From Amblyomma americanum (taxonomy: Eukaryota > Arthropoda > Arachnida > Ixodida > Ixodidae): DNA of 64,000 nt. The first letter of the stretch is position 1. The number at the start of each line of letters is the position of its first letter. Positions 24,082-36,110 of the stretch are shown here, piece after piece. Position numbers and translations under genes: made by a program. The stretch covers positions 166,342,683-166,406,682 of the forward strand of contig NC_135500.1 of assembly GCF_052857255.1 (NCBI RefSeq). Reading direction: 5' to 3'. The notes beneath the pieces were generated by a model. That model was given only the letters and a program-made list of their open reading frames with translations. It was not told where the DNA came from and did not search any database.

Positions 24082-26454
24082 AGTTACGTCACCTAACATC
24101 AGCTACCAATGTCAAAGGGTAAATTGTTCCAAAATGGGTAATGGACAAATTACTTCTTACAGAATCACTCTCTCGGAGTTTTTCCGCAAAAAAGCGAAAC
24201 TGTGCCTTGAGTTTATTGTGACTGTTACAAAACAAATGCATGCCTTAGTACATATGAGCAGCTTGTAGTCATGCTACACTTGCTCTCCTCTTGTGATCTG
24301 GTGCTAGAAGCTAGGGAGGTATTCATCGTGTTTGTGTTCAAGAATCATTCACTGTTCCAATAGCAAATACTATACACTGACCGGTCGCGCTAATTTATTT
24401 TATAAATATGCTACCGTTATGCTTAAAAACATGAATAAAACTCAATTAAGTCAGTTTCTTCTTTTACTTGAATGCCAATGTTTTTTTTTTTCAACGTCTC
24501 TGCATGCGCTCTAAAAGTCCCTTTCTATAAGTGTATGACGCAATAAAAATTTATTTATTTTGTATTTTTTAGATCTCTCATTTGAAATCTAGATGGTATG
24601 TGAAGTCAGTTACGCGGCTTTAAGGCCTCCGAAGTTCATTTCGACAAATTATTTTATTTTATTATCAATGAAATGTTTGATTCGTGCTCTCACGTTTTCA
24701 ACTGCAAGTATAGTAAACAAATCAGAGTATCCTAGATTCATATTATGTGTAGTTACAGTCACCTCTAGAACCCAGTACATAAACCGGTAAAGGCTGAAAA
24801 CTCAAATTGTGTGCATGGCTGACATCTTGAACGTCGCTTGGTGTTAGCATGTTGGCTGTTGGCGCGGCAAGAAGCCCTTTACGTACAGTCGCGCTTTTAA
24901 TAACCTGAAAATTGACTGCCATTGATATCTATTCGTTATTACAGGTCCACATTAAGGAATACTATTTATTTGGTCTTGAAGGGCAGCTGCACATCTTTTT
25001 GAGAATTCTGCAATATTCTAGGATTCAAATGTATATAGGCTATAAGTGAAGCGTTCCAAATTGTTTTGCCCTGGCGTTTAAAATATTGACGTAATTCGAC
25101 AAATAAATTTAATACTCCTCCTGACAGCACGTGAGGAATGCGGAGAAGCGTACTGTGACGTCACGGACGGTAATATTTCAAACTTCCGCAGCCGACAATC
25201 ACACCCTGCCATGCGCCGTTGGATGCTGCCGAGCAACGCTCAGCAAGGTTTGCTTTCAGTGGCATTGGTTTTCTTCCTACAAAGACAGCGTTTACGTGTC
25301 GGAAATATACCGGTACCGTACATGACGTCATCATGCGACCTCCACTTGGCGCTGTGCTCTGTTGAAAAGCTTGAAAGCCGTCCCGATTTTTTTCATCGAT
25401 TGCGTCGCAATTTCAAATGCTCCCCCAAAATGACATCGCATGCTTTACCTGCTAGTTTCAAATATTCGAATTCTTTAGGCTTGTCGTATTATAAAACTTC
25501 GGCAGTTGTCTATTAAATCTTTCTTTAGTATTGCTGCTTGAAAATAGGCTCAGGATGCAAGAATACGGGGTGTGCCAGCTTTATTTAGTACAGAGTACAA
25601 AGGTGAGTTACGTGATCAAAACGGGAAGGCATATATTTTGCTTCAAAGGGCGCATCTGTGCTTTCCGAACCTCATCATGTGCTGACGCCACACAGAATAC
25701 ATTTCTTTTTTCTCGACATTTCTTTTTTCTATTTCCAGAAGCAGCGCTCGAGCAAGAAGACTGATTCGGTGGCGGCGTCATCTTCACCAAGTCACCACTT
25801 ATATGAACTATCTTTGAGCGGGATCTGTTTTCTCAGCTCATCGCATTTCCTCCGGCCGTCCGCTTCAGTGAACATCCAAAAGCCTACGTTGTACAATCCG
25901 GTGACCAATGAAAGATTCTGTTTTCTTACAAGCTTGTGGGGGGAGAGTAAGAAAAAGATATGAGGTTGCAAGGAATAGGCTTGAGGCCAGGGGAAAGTAA
26001 AGCCTTTGGAGGCTTCAAAAGATATCTGCTACCACCTCTTGGCTGATGTATGCAGTGAGCTTTCCAAAAAGAGCTTCTGGCATCGCGACACCGGACAGGA
26101 TTTAGAGAGAAATGCGTGGTATTCATTCGATTCTCTTAGGCGGGGTGCCGTTTGTGTCACTGTTTCATTCCTTGGCGAGAGACTATTTTTTCCGTGTGTA
26201 GAAAGTTCACCGGATTGACGGGTACAGAAAATTCAGTGTATGTCAACAACAACTTACGTGCTTTGTCCGAAACGTTTTCGAAGCTCATAAGCACTGACTG
26301 CTGGGGCCTCCAGGCGGTGAAGATTTTTCAAACTTCGACCCATTGCAACGACGCAACTCTGTGCTGTCAGTGAACAACACTTACCCTGCGAAGTTAGTGA
26401 ATACGGGACACAGAAATGTGTTGGAACGCGGTGTGAGCCAACTGCGGCTGCACA
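24082..26454. other. Non-coding stretch upstream of a candidate exon
   Basis: No gene recognised. The DNA is AT-rich to about 25130, then slightly more balanced. If the exon at 26455 is real, part of 26200-26454 would be its 5' untranslated region and promoter. TCAGT initiator-like motifs occur at about 26234 and 26367, but there is no TATA box at a fitting distance. Confidence 0.4.
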
Positions 26455-26524
26455 ATGATCAGCAGTCAAGACAGGGTTCGCTTCCTTCAACTTCTGCTGC
26501 TGATATCACTGACGACCTGCTCAT
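26455..26524 (+). CDS. Candidate first coding exon with signal peptide
   Basis: ATG at 26455, in the acceptable context ACACA-ATG-A, opens 23 codons. They encode a short polar N-terminus with an arginine, a hydrophobic core VRFLQLLLLISL and then TTCS. This is a textbook secretory signal peptide (n-region, h-region, small residues before cleavage). The frame runs directly into GTAAGT at 26525, a consensus 5' splice site, leaving phase 1. Arthropod secreted proteins, including tick salivary proteins, often have a first exon of this size and content. No second exon could be identified, so neither family nor extent is known. Chance co-occurrence is possible; RNA-seq would settle it. The Penelope-like fragment beginning at 26619 would lie in intron 1. 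Confidence 0.4.
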
Positions 26525-26618
26525 GTAAGTACCCTTTTGCTTCTTGCACGAATCTTCAACCGAAACTCCATGCCTCTTCTTGGGCAAGACTTTCATTTGA
26601 GCTAGTTGGTTGTAGCTT

Positions 26619-27308
26619 GACATTGTTTACGCAAAAAAGCGTACAGGCGCTAAAAGACGAAGACAAGCACACTCAAGACAGGACAGGCGCCAACTTCCAA
26701 CTAAGTTTATTCATGGAAAAAACCGCTTAATAACCACACCAGCAGGCAAAGATAGAAGCAAAACATAAACACGCAGTGACAGAGCATAGGAACACGTGCC
26801 AAAAGGATCAAGAAATGATTACAACTCTGGTAATGACCCACTGAGAAACCTAATCTCTTCTTCTGAGAGCGAGACAATGGAGAAAATGGTTATGGGAGCC
26901 ACATGGCCACTCACTGCAAAAGCTGCAAGTGCCGTCCAGGTTTTGAAAACACCAAATTCATCGCAAGGTCTAAAGACAAATTAGAGCGTGAAATCATAGA
27001 AGCTTATTACGTCAAGCAGAGGGGTCTTATCTGCATAAGCAAGCCATCTGTCTCGCTCTCAGAAGAAGAGATTAGGTTTCTCAGTCGGTCATTATCAGAG
27101 TTGTAATCATTTCTTGACCCTTTGGCACGTGTTTCTATGCTCTTTCACTGCGTGTTTATGTTTTTCTTCTATCTTTTGCCTGCTGGTGTGGTTATTAAGC
27201 GGTTTTTTCCATGAATAAACTTAGTTGGAAGTTGGCGCCTGTCCTGTCTTGAGTGTGCTTGTCTTCGTCTTTTAGCGCCTGTACGCTTTTTTGCGTATAC
27301 CATGTCTC
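26619..27308 (+). mobile_element. Penelope-like element fragment with inverted copy of its 3' end
   Basis: Two arms of about 258 bp (26619-26876 and 27049-27308) are inverted copies with only scattered differences. They flank 172 bp of unique sequence. The plus-oriented right part carries the C-terminus of a GIY-YIG-type endonuclease and the following 3' untranslated region. The left arm is the same 3' region in reverse, breaking off about 50 bp inside the coding sequence. Severe 5' truncation and partial inverted copies are a known peculiarity of Penelope-like elements. Both outer ends carry ACGCAAAAAAGCG, itself close to palindromic. No clear target-site duplication was seen. Confidence 0.8.
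26880..27106 (+). pseudogene. C-terminus of Penelope-like GIY-YIG endonuclease
   Basis: About 75 codons are open to a TAA at 27104. They contain HCKSCKCRPGF (the Cys-rich zinc-binding segment that precedes the C-terminal part of EN-containing Penelope proteins), then EREIIEAYYV, the block with the conserved acidic residue, then GLICISKPSVSLSEEEIRFL, matching the family's C-V/I-S-x-PS-x-x-LS-x-x-E pattern. The reverse transcriptase and the GIY and YIG motifs are absent because of 5' truncation. No intact start is present; the Met at 26903 is internal to the original protein. It is a dead fragment. Confidence 0.8.
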
Positions 27309-27505
27309 TTCTTGGGTTTCGCTCTTTCTTATGTCTGTTGCGAAAACGTTCCTTTCCAGAAATTGATATTCGAGCATTATTAGAAACGCTTATAAAACTA
27401 TGTTCGGGCATTCTTTGAGCGCTCAAGCAGCAGACTGATCTTTGTTAGGGCAGGCTGATAGCAATTTGTCCTCGTGGTTCATGCGGCGGTCTACTCTGCA
27501 GCGAT

Positions 27506-27914
27506 CTTGAATGCCTCCCCAGTTGATTTGTAAGCATCGAGTGGCTTTAGTAGCTCCTGCTTGCAAAATGACGCAGTAGCCCATTAATAAAGGTAACCGA
27601 ATTAGGCATCCGTTCATGAGAAACAAAGTGAAGTTTTTAAAAAATGCTCGGAAGAGACTTGCTCTGAAACGATTGTGCTCACTTTATTTAGCTTTCTCGA
27701 GGTTACAGTATCGTATGCCTGTCCAGTTGATTTGTAAACATCGGGTGGCTGCAGCAGTACCCAGATACAAAATGACGCAGTAGCCCGTCAATAAAAGTAA
27801 CCGAATTAAGTTGCTGTTTATAAGGAACAGTAATGTTTTTTTTAATGCTTGGAAAACATTTGCTCTGAAAAGATTGTGCTCATTTTAATTATCTTTCTCA
27901 ATGTCGCAAGATCG
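27506..27914 (+). repeat. Two-copy tandem repeat, 204-bp period
   Basis: AGTTGATTTGTAA starts at 27521 and again at 27725. After it, both copies share CATCG-GTGGCT, AAAATGACGCAGTAGCCC, AATAAA-GTAACCGAATTA, TTGCTCTGAAA-GATTGTGCTCA and TATCTTTCTC-like blocks in the same order. Identity is roughly four fifths by eye. The unit has no long open frame. It is most likely a local duplication of non-coding DNA. Confidence 0.8.
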
Positions 27915-30900
27915 TAGGTGAAGCGGTAACTAGCCTTCCTAATTGGTACTAAAAGACACTACAACCATTTAACCTTCTCTATAAATTGGAACCATGAGGA
28001 GTAGATAAAAAAATGTTTCGTTTCCTTTGTTTTTAGAGCTTTGCGCATAATTTAATTAACTGGTAAATTATTCGCAAACTAACTCAACCAGATTTTACAA
28101 CAGCTTTTATATTTTGTTGTCTGTCAAACGAATTCAAGATTTTTTCAACAAAACCGCTAATGCTAACTCCTTCCTAATTACAAGGCTTACAGCTTACCGT
28201 TCCCTGCATGAGCCACAGAAGTGCATGCACGCTGCCTAAAGGACTATGATATGAATTTCAGGCTTTGAATCTTTTTTAACAAAAGCTTTCAGTAAGACTA
28301 TCGAGCTAGAAAACTCAAGGAAACACAATGACCTTAGGCGGAATATATATAATCAAATGGCTCAGCATGTATACCCTGGCTGATAATGCGAGGGCTTCGT
28401 CCCATAAGCAGCTCAATTCGTTCTATTCTTTGCCGTTTTCACGATTCTCAATAGTTTCTCGCGAATACACCTGTAATACGCTGAAAAATTACCAATCAGT
28501 TCGTATTCTACATAAGCAGCGCTGTGGAGATAGTTATTCCTTAGCCCGCATGCAATTAGCTCCGTCGCCAGCGCCAAACACGGGCACTACGTTTCTGCTT
28601 TCAGAATCAAGGATCCGTTGCGAAATCGTTGTCTTCTTTCGTGCGACTAAAAAAAAAAAACTACTCGACGAGCTGACGTATAGCTTAAGGTTGCGATGCG
28701 AAGCCGGTAGGTACGTTTGCTGCATTCACGCATTCTCTAAAGGCTTCGTTTTCGCCACCCAGCCACTCTGTGGCGAAACTCAGCGAGACAGGCGGCAGCG
28801 GTGACGACAACTTTCACTCACCGGGTGGCTTATGAGCGGCCGCGTTTAATTGCGACGTATTCACTCGGCCTACGCGCGCACGGGAAAGGCGGCATTCTGC
28901 AGCTCTCGGTTTCTCGTTTCGTCCGCTGTCGCACGCATATCGCTTGGCGCCCTGAAAGAGCAGGCCTCTCTCTCCTTTGGCGAGGGTTAAAGCGCCGACA
29001 CACGAGGCACCGGGAAATCAAGCATAATGCTCACTCCGCTGTGCCGAGAAGTTTTTGGAATGCGAGGTGCCCACGGAGAATGTTTTTGCCGCTCTTTTGT
29101 TTTCCCGCCGTTTCTGCACTGACGGCAGCGGCAGAGATTTGGCGCCACCGAGCTGTCTCTTCGCTGCGGCACTGTTGGTACAGAGACGTTGAGAAACGGA
29201 CAGGGATGCCGCAGTGGCTGTCGTGCCGACGCTGGTGAAGCGCTCCCTGTGCTTAAGAATATGCGCACTCATGGAGCCGCTCCATTATTCTTAATCATTG
29301 CAGTAGCGAGAGGCTCCCGGTTTTGGGCGCTCCGTATATTGTTTTTAGCAGATCGCAGTGCTAAGAACTGTTAGAAGGGACGCGTGAGAACTTGAGGTAT
29401 AGGCCTCTCGCCTTCTTCTAAAATAACATCGGGACGCTGAATGGGACTTTGACAGGTACTGTGGAAGTCTTCGAATCATGTGGGTGCTTCTGTGCATAGT
29501 CGCGAAAATCAAAATCACAGAACAGTGCCGCCAGCTGTAGCATTCAATTAAAATTTAGGTTCCGCTGCAGTGGAGCAATCGTCGCCTGAGTAATCGCAAG
29601 CTAATCACACATATGTATAACTCCACCTCTACTTCAAATTCTTGCCCTGCGACGTCTGCGGCAGCGTCTCGGGACGCTAAGAGGCTTTATTACCGACGTT
29701 AGTTTTGTCGCCGTCAGTGCTCGGCTTTCACTGCGCAGCGCGACTCGGGCCGCGTGATTACCTTCGTGAAAGTGCATTCTTTCTAAAGAAGCGAGACTCG
29801 CATTCAATCATGTCCTAATTGTGAGCGTCGTCAGGGCTCAAGAAATGCGCGAACATTGATCCCCTCCCATCTTATGAGCTCGTCAGATAAAAAATAATTT
29901 AAAAAACAGAAAGCGTAGCCGTGGCCTTTGTTCTTCTTTTTCCATGCTGTTTTGCGCACCTGCGTCATCGCAGGTGCGTAGATACAGTCGCGAGTGAAAA
30001 AGACTAGCACTAGTGTCGTGTCACAGGAGCGGCAGGTAGCAACGCTCGGCGCGGCGGTTAAGAACACACCGATAACAAATGTTCCAGGTGTGTTAGCAAA
30101 GCACGGCGCTGTGCCAGCCGCGCGGTGCTATTTTCATCGCTTCAGTGACTTAACAGTGCTAACCTTTTTTTTTTACTTGCGACTGTACAGTTTCGGAGTG
30201 ATGACTGCACACAGCACACCAGGGGTCGAATTTTTGACGACCCGTTTCTTTTACAATTGATTTGGTTATCTTCCATTGGTAGCAGCTCCGCGTGACGTGG
30301 AATCAGAAAAGGAACGTCAAGCTGGTCGTTGAATACACGTGCTCATGATACCACGAATGCCGGAGCATGAAGAGACGCTCGGCACTCCTGACGTGGTTTA
30401 TCGGTCCTAGTCTCGGCTCGAGAAATTGTCGTGGTACAAACTGGCGTAGCGTGGTCCGTGCCACTCAGCCGCTCTGAATGCGACAGCGGAAAGCTGACTA
30501 GAGGCAGCGGCGTCAACAGCAGGCAGACTGCGTCTTTAAATGTTGCTGGACTTTCCCACCTGCGGCTGTCTTCGTCATGATTGACGGCACGGACAAATGT
30601 AATGGAAACGAAATGGCGAGCGACAAAATAGAGCCGCCCCCCCCCCCCCCCCCCTCGTGCACACGAGTTATGATCAGTGTACAAATGTCCTTGCAGCGGC
30701 GGGAGTGTCTGTTTTGTGCATATGGCACCATTTCTCGTTACTATTTTCGCAGTGTCCTCAAAATCGACTAAAATGGCTGAATAGACCTTATGAATACATT
30801 CTAGCGATTTGGCGCAGTGTGTCTAGAACAATTAGAATCTTACGCTTCAAAAACTACTTAAACGTTTCCAATAAATTGATATTTTTTATCTTAGGTAGTC

Positions 30901-32218
30901 ATATATGAGGACCCGTTGTATTTTACACGTTTTTCTCTAAATTTATGTCGGACATGGCTCATCTTTCGTCATATAGCCCTTTCTTCCGAAGACGAGCCTA
31001 TTTTTCAGGTTAAGTGTTGTCTAACTTAACAACTCTATTAACAACAAAACTTGAAAATTTCTGTCTACCGAGGCATTGACATCATATTTCTTGTTGATTA
31101 CCTGTACATTTGGATTTTTTCTTGTTCTGAGGACTCTTCAACTCATTAGGCATTCAGTACATGCAGAGTTGTGAGCTTTCCAGCAATTACTCTTCGCTAT
31201 TCTTCAGTATTTACTCCGTTCGTGCTTTGTAAAACTCGCCGTAGGCGTGCTTACCCAGAAAGTTTTGCTTGTATGTCTTCGACGCAGAATTTTCTAGGAA
31301 TAGAAGCCTGTTTATGTCAGCGCTGTTGAAAGTAGTTTAGACAACTTCCACAAGCTTAACTTTCTAATGACACTGCCGCTCAATTCAAATGACAGCAGCC
31401 TAATGACAAGGACACAGCCACTGCCACTAATGGCAATACTAATGACCGTGCCATCTTTGTCTTCGGCTACGCTCAAATGGTTTTTCTTTTGCTACTTTAT
31501 TTCAGGCTTCTTACGCTCTTTTTAGAGTTTCCTGGAAGTTCGGCTTACATCCACGCTGTGATCTATTTCATACCTTTAACCGATGTGCGTTTTAGCTGCG
31601 GCTATAGAGACATTTATGTTGGTGCTTTATATAATGCTTTCACTTGTTCCATGAGCTAATAGTAGGGGCCCTGGCTGGCCACCCAACATTGTGCTTAAAT
31701 TGAACAGTTTATGGCAATTTCGGTAATGTTACTATGAAAACCCCAACATTACGTTGGAAGCCGCTGCTCAAGGAGAAATATCTGTGATCGAATAAGAATA
31801 TTATCTCCTACATGCGTCAGTATCATAGGCTTGTTCGTCACTACTTTTCTTCCCTCCTCTCCCCCCTCCCTCTAAAAAAAACGCACCAGTTCTCTGTGTT
31901 TTCTTTCACCTCTGATTTTAGGCAGGGATGACTACAGAAAATTTTCTTACAGTGGCGCGTCCCAAACAGTAGCATCACGCCTCCAGGCAGGCTCATGTCT
32001 GGATTTTAGGTTCAAGCCAACAGCTCTATCCTTGTTCTCCTATTACACCTAAGTCTCTGCTCATCTAAATTTACATTCTTCATAGTCCCGCGTTCGCGAG
32101 TGGCCAGCGAGGCATCCTATTATCGCACTTGTCTGGCCGACCTAAATTTGGCCCACTAAGCCCGTAGTACTGTAGCGAGAATAGCTGCGAAGGCAGCGCT
32201 GGAGTTAAAGGACATATA
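27915..32218. other. Non-coding stretch with GC-richer patches
   Basis: No gene recognised. GC-richer patches at about 28740-29240 and 30000-30600 hold overlapping open frames with no domain. A poly(C) run of about 20 lies at 30636-30655. From 30780 to 32200 the DNA is AT-rich with frequent stops in all frames. Confidence 0.45.
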
Positions 32219-32870
32219 TTATAGCGACGAAACAAGAGCTTTGTTTCCTGCTTGCAGCCGTCGCTGGTCACGGAGGGGAGAAGCGGCCTTCACGCAAGCA
32301 CAACAGAGGGCGAACGCTGACGGGCTCGGCCCCAACGGGAAAAAGGCACAGACACAAAAGCGCGGGGGGTGGGGGGTAATGGGGGCGGGAATGCGAGCTC
32401 CCAAAGGGCACTTGCTGTGGGGCGGCTGTCGGAGCCAGTGCGGTCGGTGCGCGGGGCTGGAAAGCTGTGCCGCTGCCTGTCTCGGCATCTGTTCCTGACG
32501 TTGGAGCGCACAGCATGTCGAGGCGCGGCTCAGCCTCTGTCGTCCTCTGCCCAGTGTTGGTGGCAAGCCCCGCAGTGGGACGTGCTCTGCAGCCCCGGCC
32601 ATTGTTTTCGTCCCGGCGAAATCCACCTCCGCCCCTCCTACTTGCTTCCGTCCCTTCTTTCCGGCCATCGGGTGCCCCGGCGAAGCATTGTTTGCGGCCG
32701 CCGTCGATGGCTGCTGCCTTGGCTCCCTCGGCCTTCGCCGCCCCGACTGGGCCTCAAAAACGCTGACTCCGCGAGGCGCGGATCTCGTCGACGCTCAAGG
32801 CCCCACGCACGAAGTTCGAAGAGTGGGTTGGTCGCGAAGATTGGGCTCGCGGGCAAAAAAAAAAGAAATT
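32219..32870. other. GC-rich, CpG-rich island
   Basis: A 650-bp block rich in G+C and CpG, with open frames of 73-189 codons in five of six frames. The long plus frame (32369-32938) and minus frame (32219-32668) have Arg/Ala/Pro/Ser-biased products without motifs. Simultaneous openness of opposing frames argues for composition, not coding. It could be a promoter or first exon region, or a GC-rich repeat. Confidence 0.4.
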
Positions 32871-33360
32871 TAAAAAGTGGAATGTTCTCTCCTTCTGGAC
32901 GGTTTATTTTGTTGAGGTTAGTTCCTCTGTTTTTTTAAGAGATCTACTAAAATAACGGCGATATTGTCAAGTAGCCGGAGGGCTTGCGTTGCGCGGTAGT
33001 GATTTAGAGAAGTGGTGCCAAAAGGTGCGCATGCGCAAGCATATCGCGGCTGTCCATGACACGCAATTGTTGTGCAATAACGGTACGCATTCATTGCTTC
33101 CGCAAATGCGCAAGCTTTGATATTGATAGTTTTGTTGATAGCAAACATCTGTATTTTGTAACCTACATGCCGCAGGTTCGATAAGCCTTGGAAAATAGTC
33201 TGTTATCTTTGCTTTCTTGTTTCACTTGTGCCGATCTGCCTCGCATCTGCCTAAAATATTATTTGGTTTTTTCATTTTGTTCATAATCACTGTCTTTCAG
33301 TAGCAATACAAGAATTCCAAAAGAAATTGTTCTTCTGAGCGCCTGAAATCCGTCTCACGG

Positions 33361-33790
33361 CTAACTCCCGATCGCGCGAGCAACGCTCTTGTTTCGTCCT
33401 CTGGTCAGTTCTTTGATTAAAGGGTGACCGACGAACTTAGGACACCGAGAGGATCTTCTCACTCCGAATCGAAGCACTAGCTTTGCTCGGTCTTGGACAC
33501 GCCGGCGGGGAAACTTGTCTTTCCACCCAGTGCGAGGGTTGGTTGGCGTCGGCATTCTCGGGAGGAAGAACGCATCGTCCTCCGGCGCCCTGGAGCCGTG
33601 TTTGGGGCGCGATCGAGTTCGCCGTGCTCGTCGAGGGTGTCCTCCGGCTCTCTTGCAAATCCCGGTGATCGATGGAGCGTGCGTGCGGGAGTAAAAATTT
33701 GGGAGTGGTTTTATAGATCCGCGTGCATAAGGCGATAGGCGCCGTGCCGCCGGCAAGCTGGCCATCTGGCCTGGCGTCGTTGCTTGCGGA
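33361..33790 (-). promoter_or_regulatory. TATA-bearing GC-rich segment, promoter or solo-LTR candidate
   Basis: On the minus strand, CTATAAAACC (TATAAAA at 33709-33715) precedes about 350 bp of GC-rich sequence. The spacing is what a polymerase II promoter with a GC-rich leader would show. A 179-codon frame crosses it but is Arg/Pro-rich and starts upstream of the TATA box, so it is not credible as a product of this promoter. A solo LTR is an alternative; TG...CA ends with matching target duplications were not found. Confidence 0.3.
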
Positions 33791-34274
33791 CTGTATATGC
33801 TCATGCGCCTTTGGACAGAGGAAATAGGGGTAAGCACTTTGGAGCCTCGTGAGACGTAGCGAAGCGAAAATGTAGTGGAATACCAGAGGAATAAAAACAA
33901 CAGTTGTCCATTTGCAGCGCAAATACAGCTCCTGTAAAAGCTTTCACCGAGGACCTATATATAGGAAGCATTAAAAGAAACGGCATGAAAAAGGAATAGG
34001 TTGTGTGTTATCTTGTGCGCGTGCGAGCGTGCGTGCTTGCGTGCGTGTGTTTACAGTCTGAAAGCTATGCGTTGGCTACAGGATGCGGAGTGCTAATAAT
34101 GAGTGCTCATGTCTGTGCCTTCTTTCGTTCTCCTAGCATAACTTTTAACCAGTATGGCGTACTACTAAGTCCCTGTGCTGTTTGCTATTGCTAAGATTTT
34201 ACGTTTTAAAAAGGCTGAAATTTGCGTCAAGGGTCAAAAGAGGGGCCTCTACCGCACGAGGCGGATTTAGGGTT

Positions 34275-34478
34275 GTTTGACGGCAAAACGTATCTCTGAT
34301 CCTTCAAGGAAATGGTTTGGTCTAAGACCCTTTTCCCAAGCATCTCACCCTAGAAGAGCCGAGCACCAAGCCGGGGGAAATTTTGTACCTATTAAAAAAC
34401 CGGTCGCTACCCGGCGGCACTGTGGATCGAACCCAGCAGCTCCCGAATGCGAGGAGGATGCTCTACCAATGTGACGAA
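34275..34478 (-). mobile_element. tRNA-derived SINE copy, minus strand
   Basis: Read on the minus strand, the head contains ATTGGTAGAGC (A-box end and D stem) and GGGTTCGATCC (near-perfect B box) ending GTGCCGCCGG at about 34411. The body follows to about 34280, with TTTCCCCCGGCTTGGTGCTC and GGGTGAGATGC. The acceptor stem's 5' half is decayed. It belongs to the same general class as the copies at 8266 and 11499 but has a different body. Boundaries are approximate. Confidence 0.65.
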
Positions 34479-35439
34479 AGCGAAATTTTGAGTGCAGTCA
34501 CGTTGCACAGGCGGTGTATGGTCTTAAACATAATCTCAGCTTTGCTTCATTCCTAATATTCGTGCTCAGTGCTTGCAAAGCGACTACCGTGCTCATTTAC
34601 CGCACGTTGGTTAGGTTGGTTGTCTCCCTTATTAGCACCACTAGAGCTTGTATTAATTGCGTTCGCACTCGTGTTGAAAAGGTTGGCACTCGTAATAATG
34701 AAGCTGGCGTTTCGATTGAAGATGCTGGAGCCTAGATTAAGTGTTTTTCACTCGGATTAAATTCTATGGCGTGCAGAACATATCCGCTGCCAATCAGAAT
34801 ATTTTTCTGGTGCTTAGAATTAGCTTAATCGCGAAACCTGTAGTTATGCGCCGCTGTATTGTGCTAATTGCAGCACCTGCATAATGTGTTAGTTACCTAG
34901 TCTTTATCCTGTGTATTTGCACAGAAATGTGTGAATGCAAGTTTGTGTTCTGACTTTGGGAAACGTTCCAGCTGCCGACATAGCGCCTGGCTTATAACAC
35001 TCAGCGCACGGCGTAAGAAGTCACGATTCGGCAGCTACTTCAAATCAATTAGATTGCTCCGATCACTGAAAGACCTTGTTGACACCTAGATCATTTGCAT
35101 ACTGCATAAAACGGAAAGAAGACCGACTGAGGTCTGTAACATAAAAGCCGAGTTAGGATTAAAACTGGGCTCCTTAACTTGGTGTTGCCATCGAGCAAGA
35201 TCCCGAATTCTGCTTGGACTGTGTTGTTCATAAAACTGGAAACAAAAAAAAATGAGTTCTTCTTAAACTCGATTCTCTGACCTGGAGTCTGCGCTTTTAC
35301 AAGCATCAAGAATTCGCCATATTTCCATCAAATACTCCGAGCCTCAAAGGCATCCTCAGCGCAGAGACGACAAGAGTGTCAAAGCAGAAAGCTGCCTTCT
35401 TTGCCCTTTGGCCAAAGTGCGAGAAATTCTACAGCCGAC

Positions 35440-36110
35440 AGAAAAGCGGTTTCAGAGAATGGTCGGAAAGGGCGTATACTGTCACACTGAAAGACAGGCA
35501 AGATAAAAGGTGGGCAGAAAACACGGGAAGGAAGCGGCAAGGAGGAGGAGAAGAGAAACCAACGTGCGATGCCCGGTAACGCAGGCCTGTATTCTGCCAA
35601 GAATAAAAATTGTAGAAAGAAGGCCGAATGGAGGATGAGAAACGGCAAATCCACCCGAGTGCATGATATCGTCTTGGCCTCCCGCAGGATAGTCCGAATG
35701 ACGGAAAATCGATGCTCTCTCTGTCAGTCCGGTCGGCGGAGCAAGGGTAGCCTAAGCCACGGAGGCGAGTCGTCGGAACGACATGGGCGTTGCGGAACCA
35801 GAATCGCTTGTCCTCGGATTCAGACCAGCTGTCCGCGCCCGTGGAGCCTCTGGCAAGACTTGGCAGATCACGGGAGCCCACTGGCGGAAACGAGTGCAGC
35901 GCCGTGGGGCGGCCGTCGCGACAGGCGGTTGCAGCTGCTCCGGAGGCAGAACCCAGGAAGCGGACAGATGTGACCACCCGGAAGTGCAGGAAAGGAAGGA
36001 AGTCGCCAGGTCCGGAACGTGGAAGAGAAGGAGACGCAAGGAGGAGAAAAGAGAGCGCACACGATGCCTATCCGCTCAGAACTGCTTTGTTTTACTCCTG
36101 AGAGCATGGC
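35440..36110. other. GC-rich, purine-skewed island
   Basis: A GC-rich block, GA-rich on the plus strand, with overlapping open frames of 60-180 codons on both strands. Products are Arg/Ser/Gly-rich and unrecognised. I cannot choose a coding frame. Together with the islands at 32.2 and 33.4 kb it makes a 4-kb GC-richer zone, which could be a repeat cluster or the 5' region of an unseen gene. Confidence 0.35.

Noticed and set aside
32219..32938. Opposing open frames of 149 and 189 codons
   Set aside because: Both strands are open in the same GC-rich block, with Arg/Ala/Pro-biased products; composition explains this.
33361..33922. 179- and 161-codon minus-strand frames
   Set aside because: They start upstream of the TATA box and are Arg/Pro/Ser-rich; likely incidental to a GC-rich repeat or promoter.
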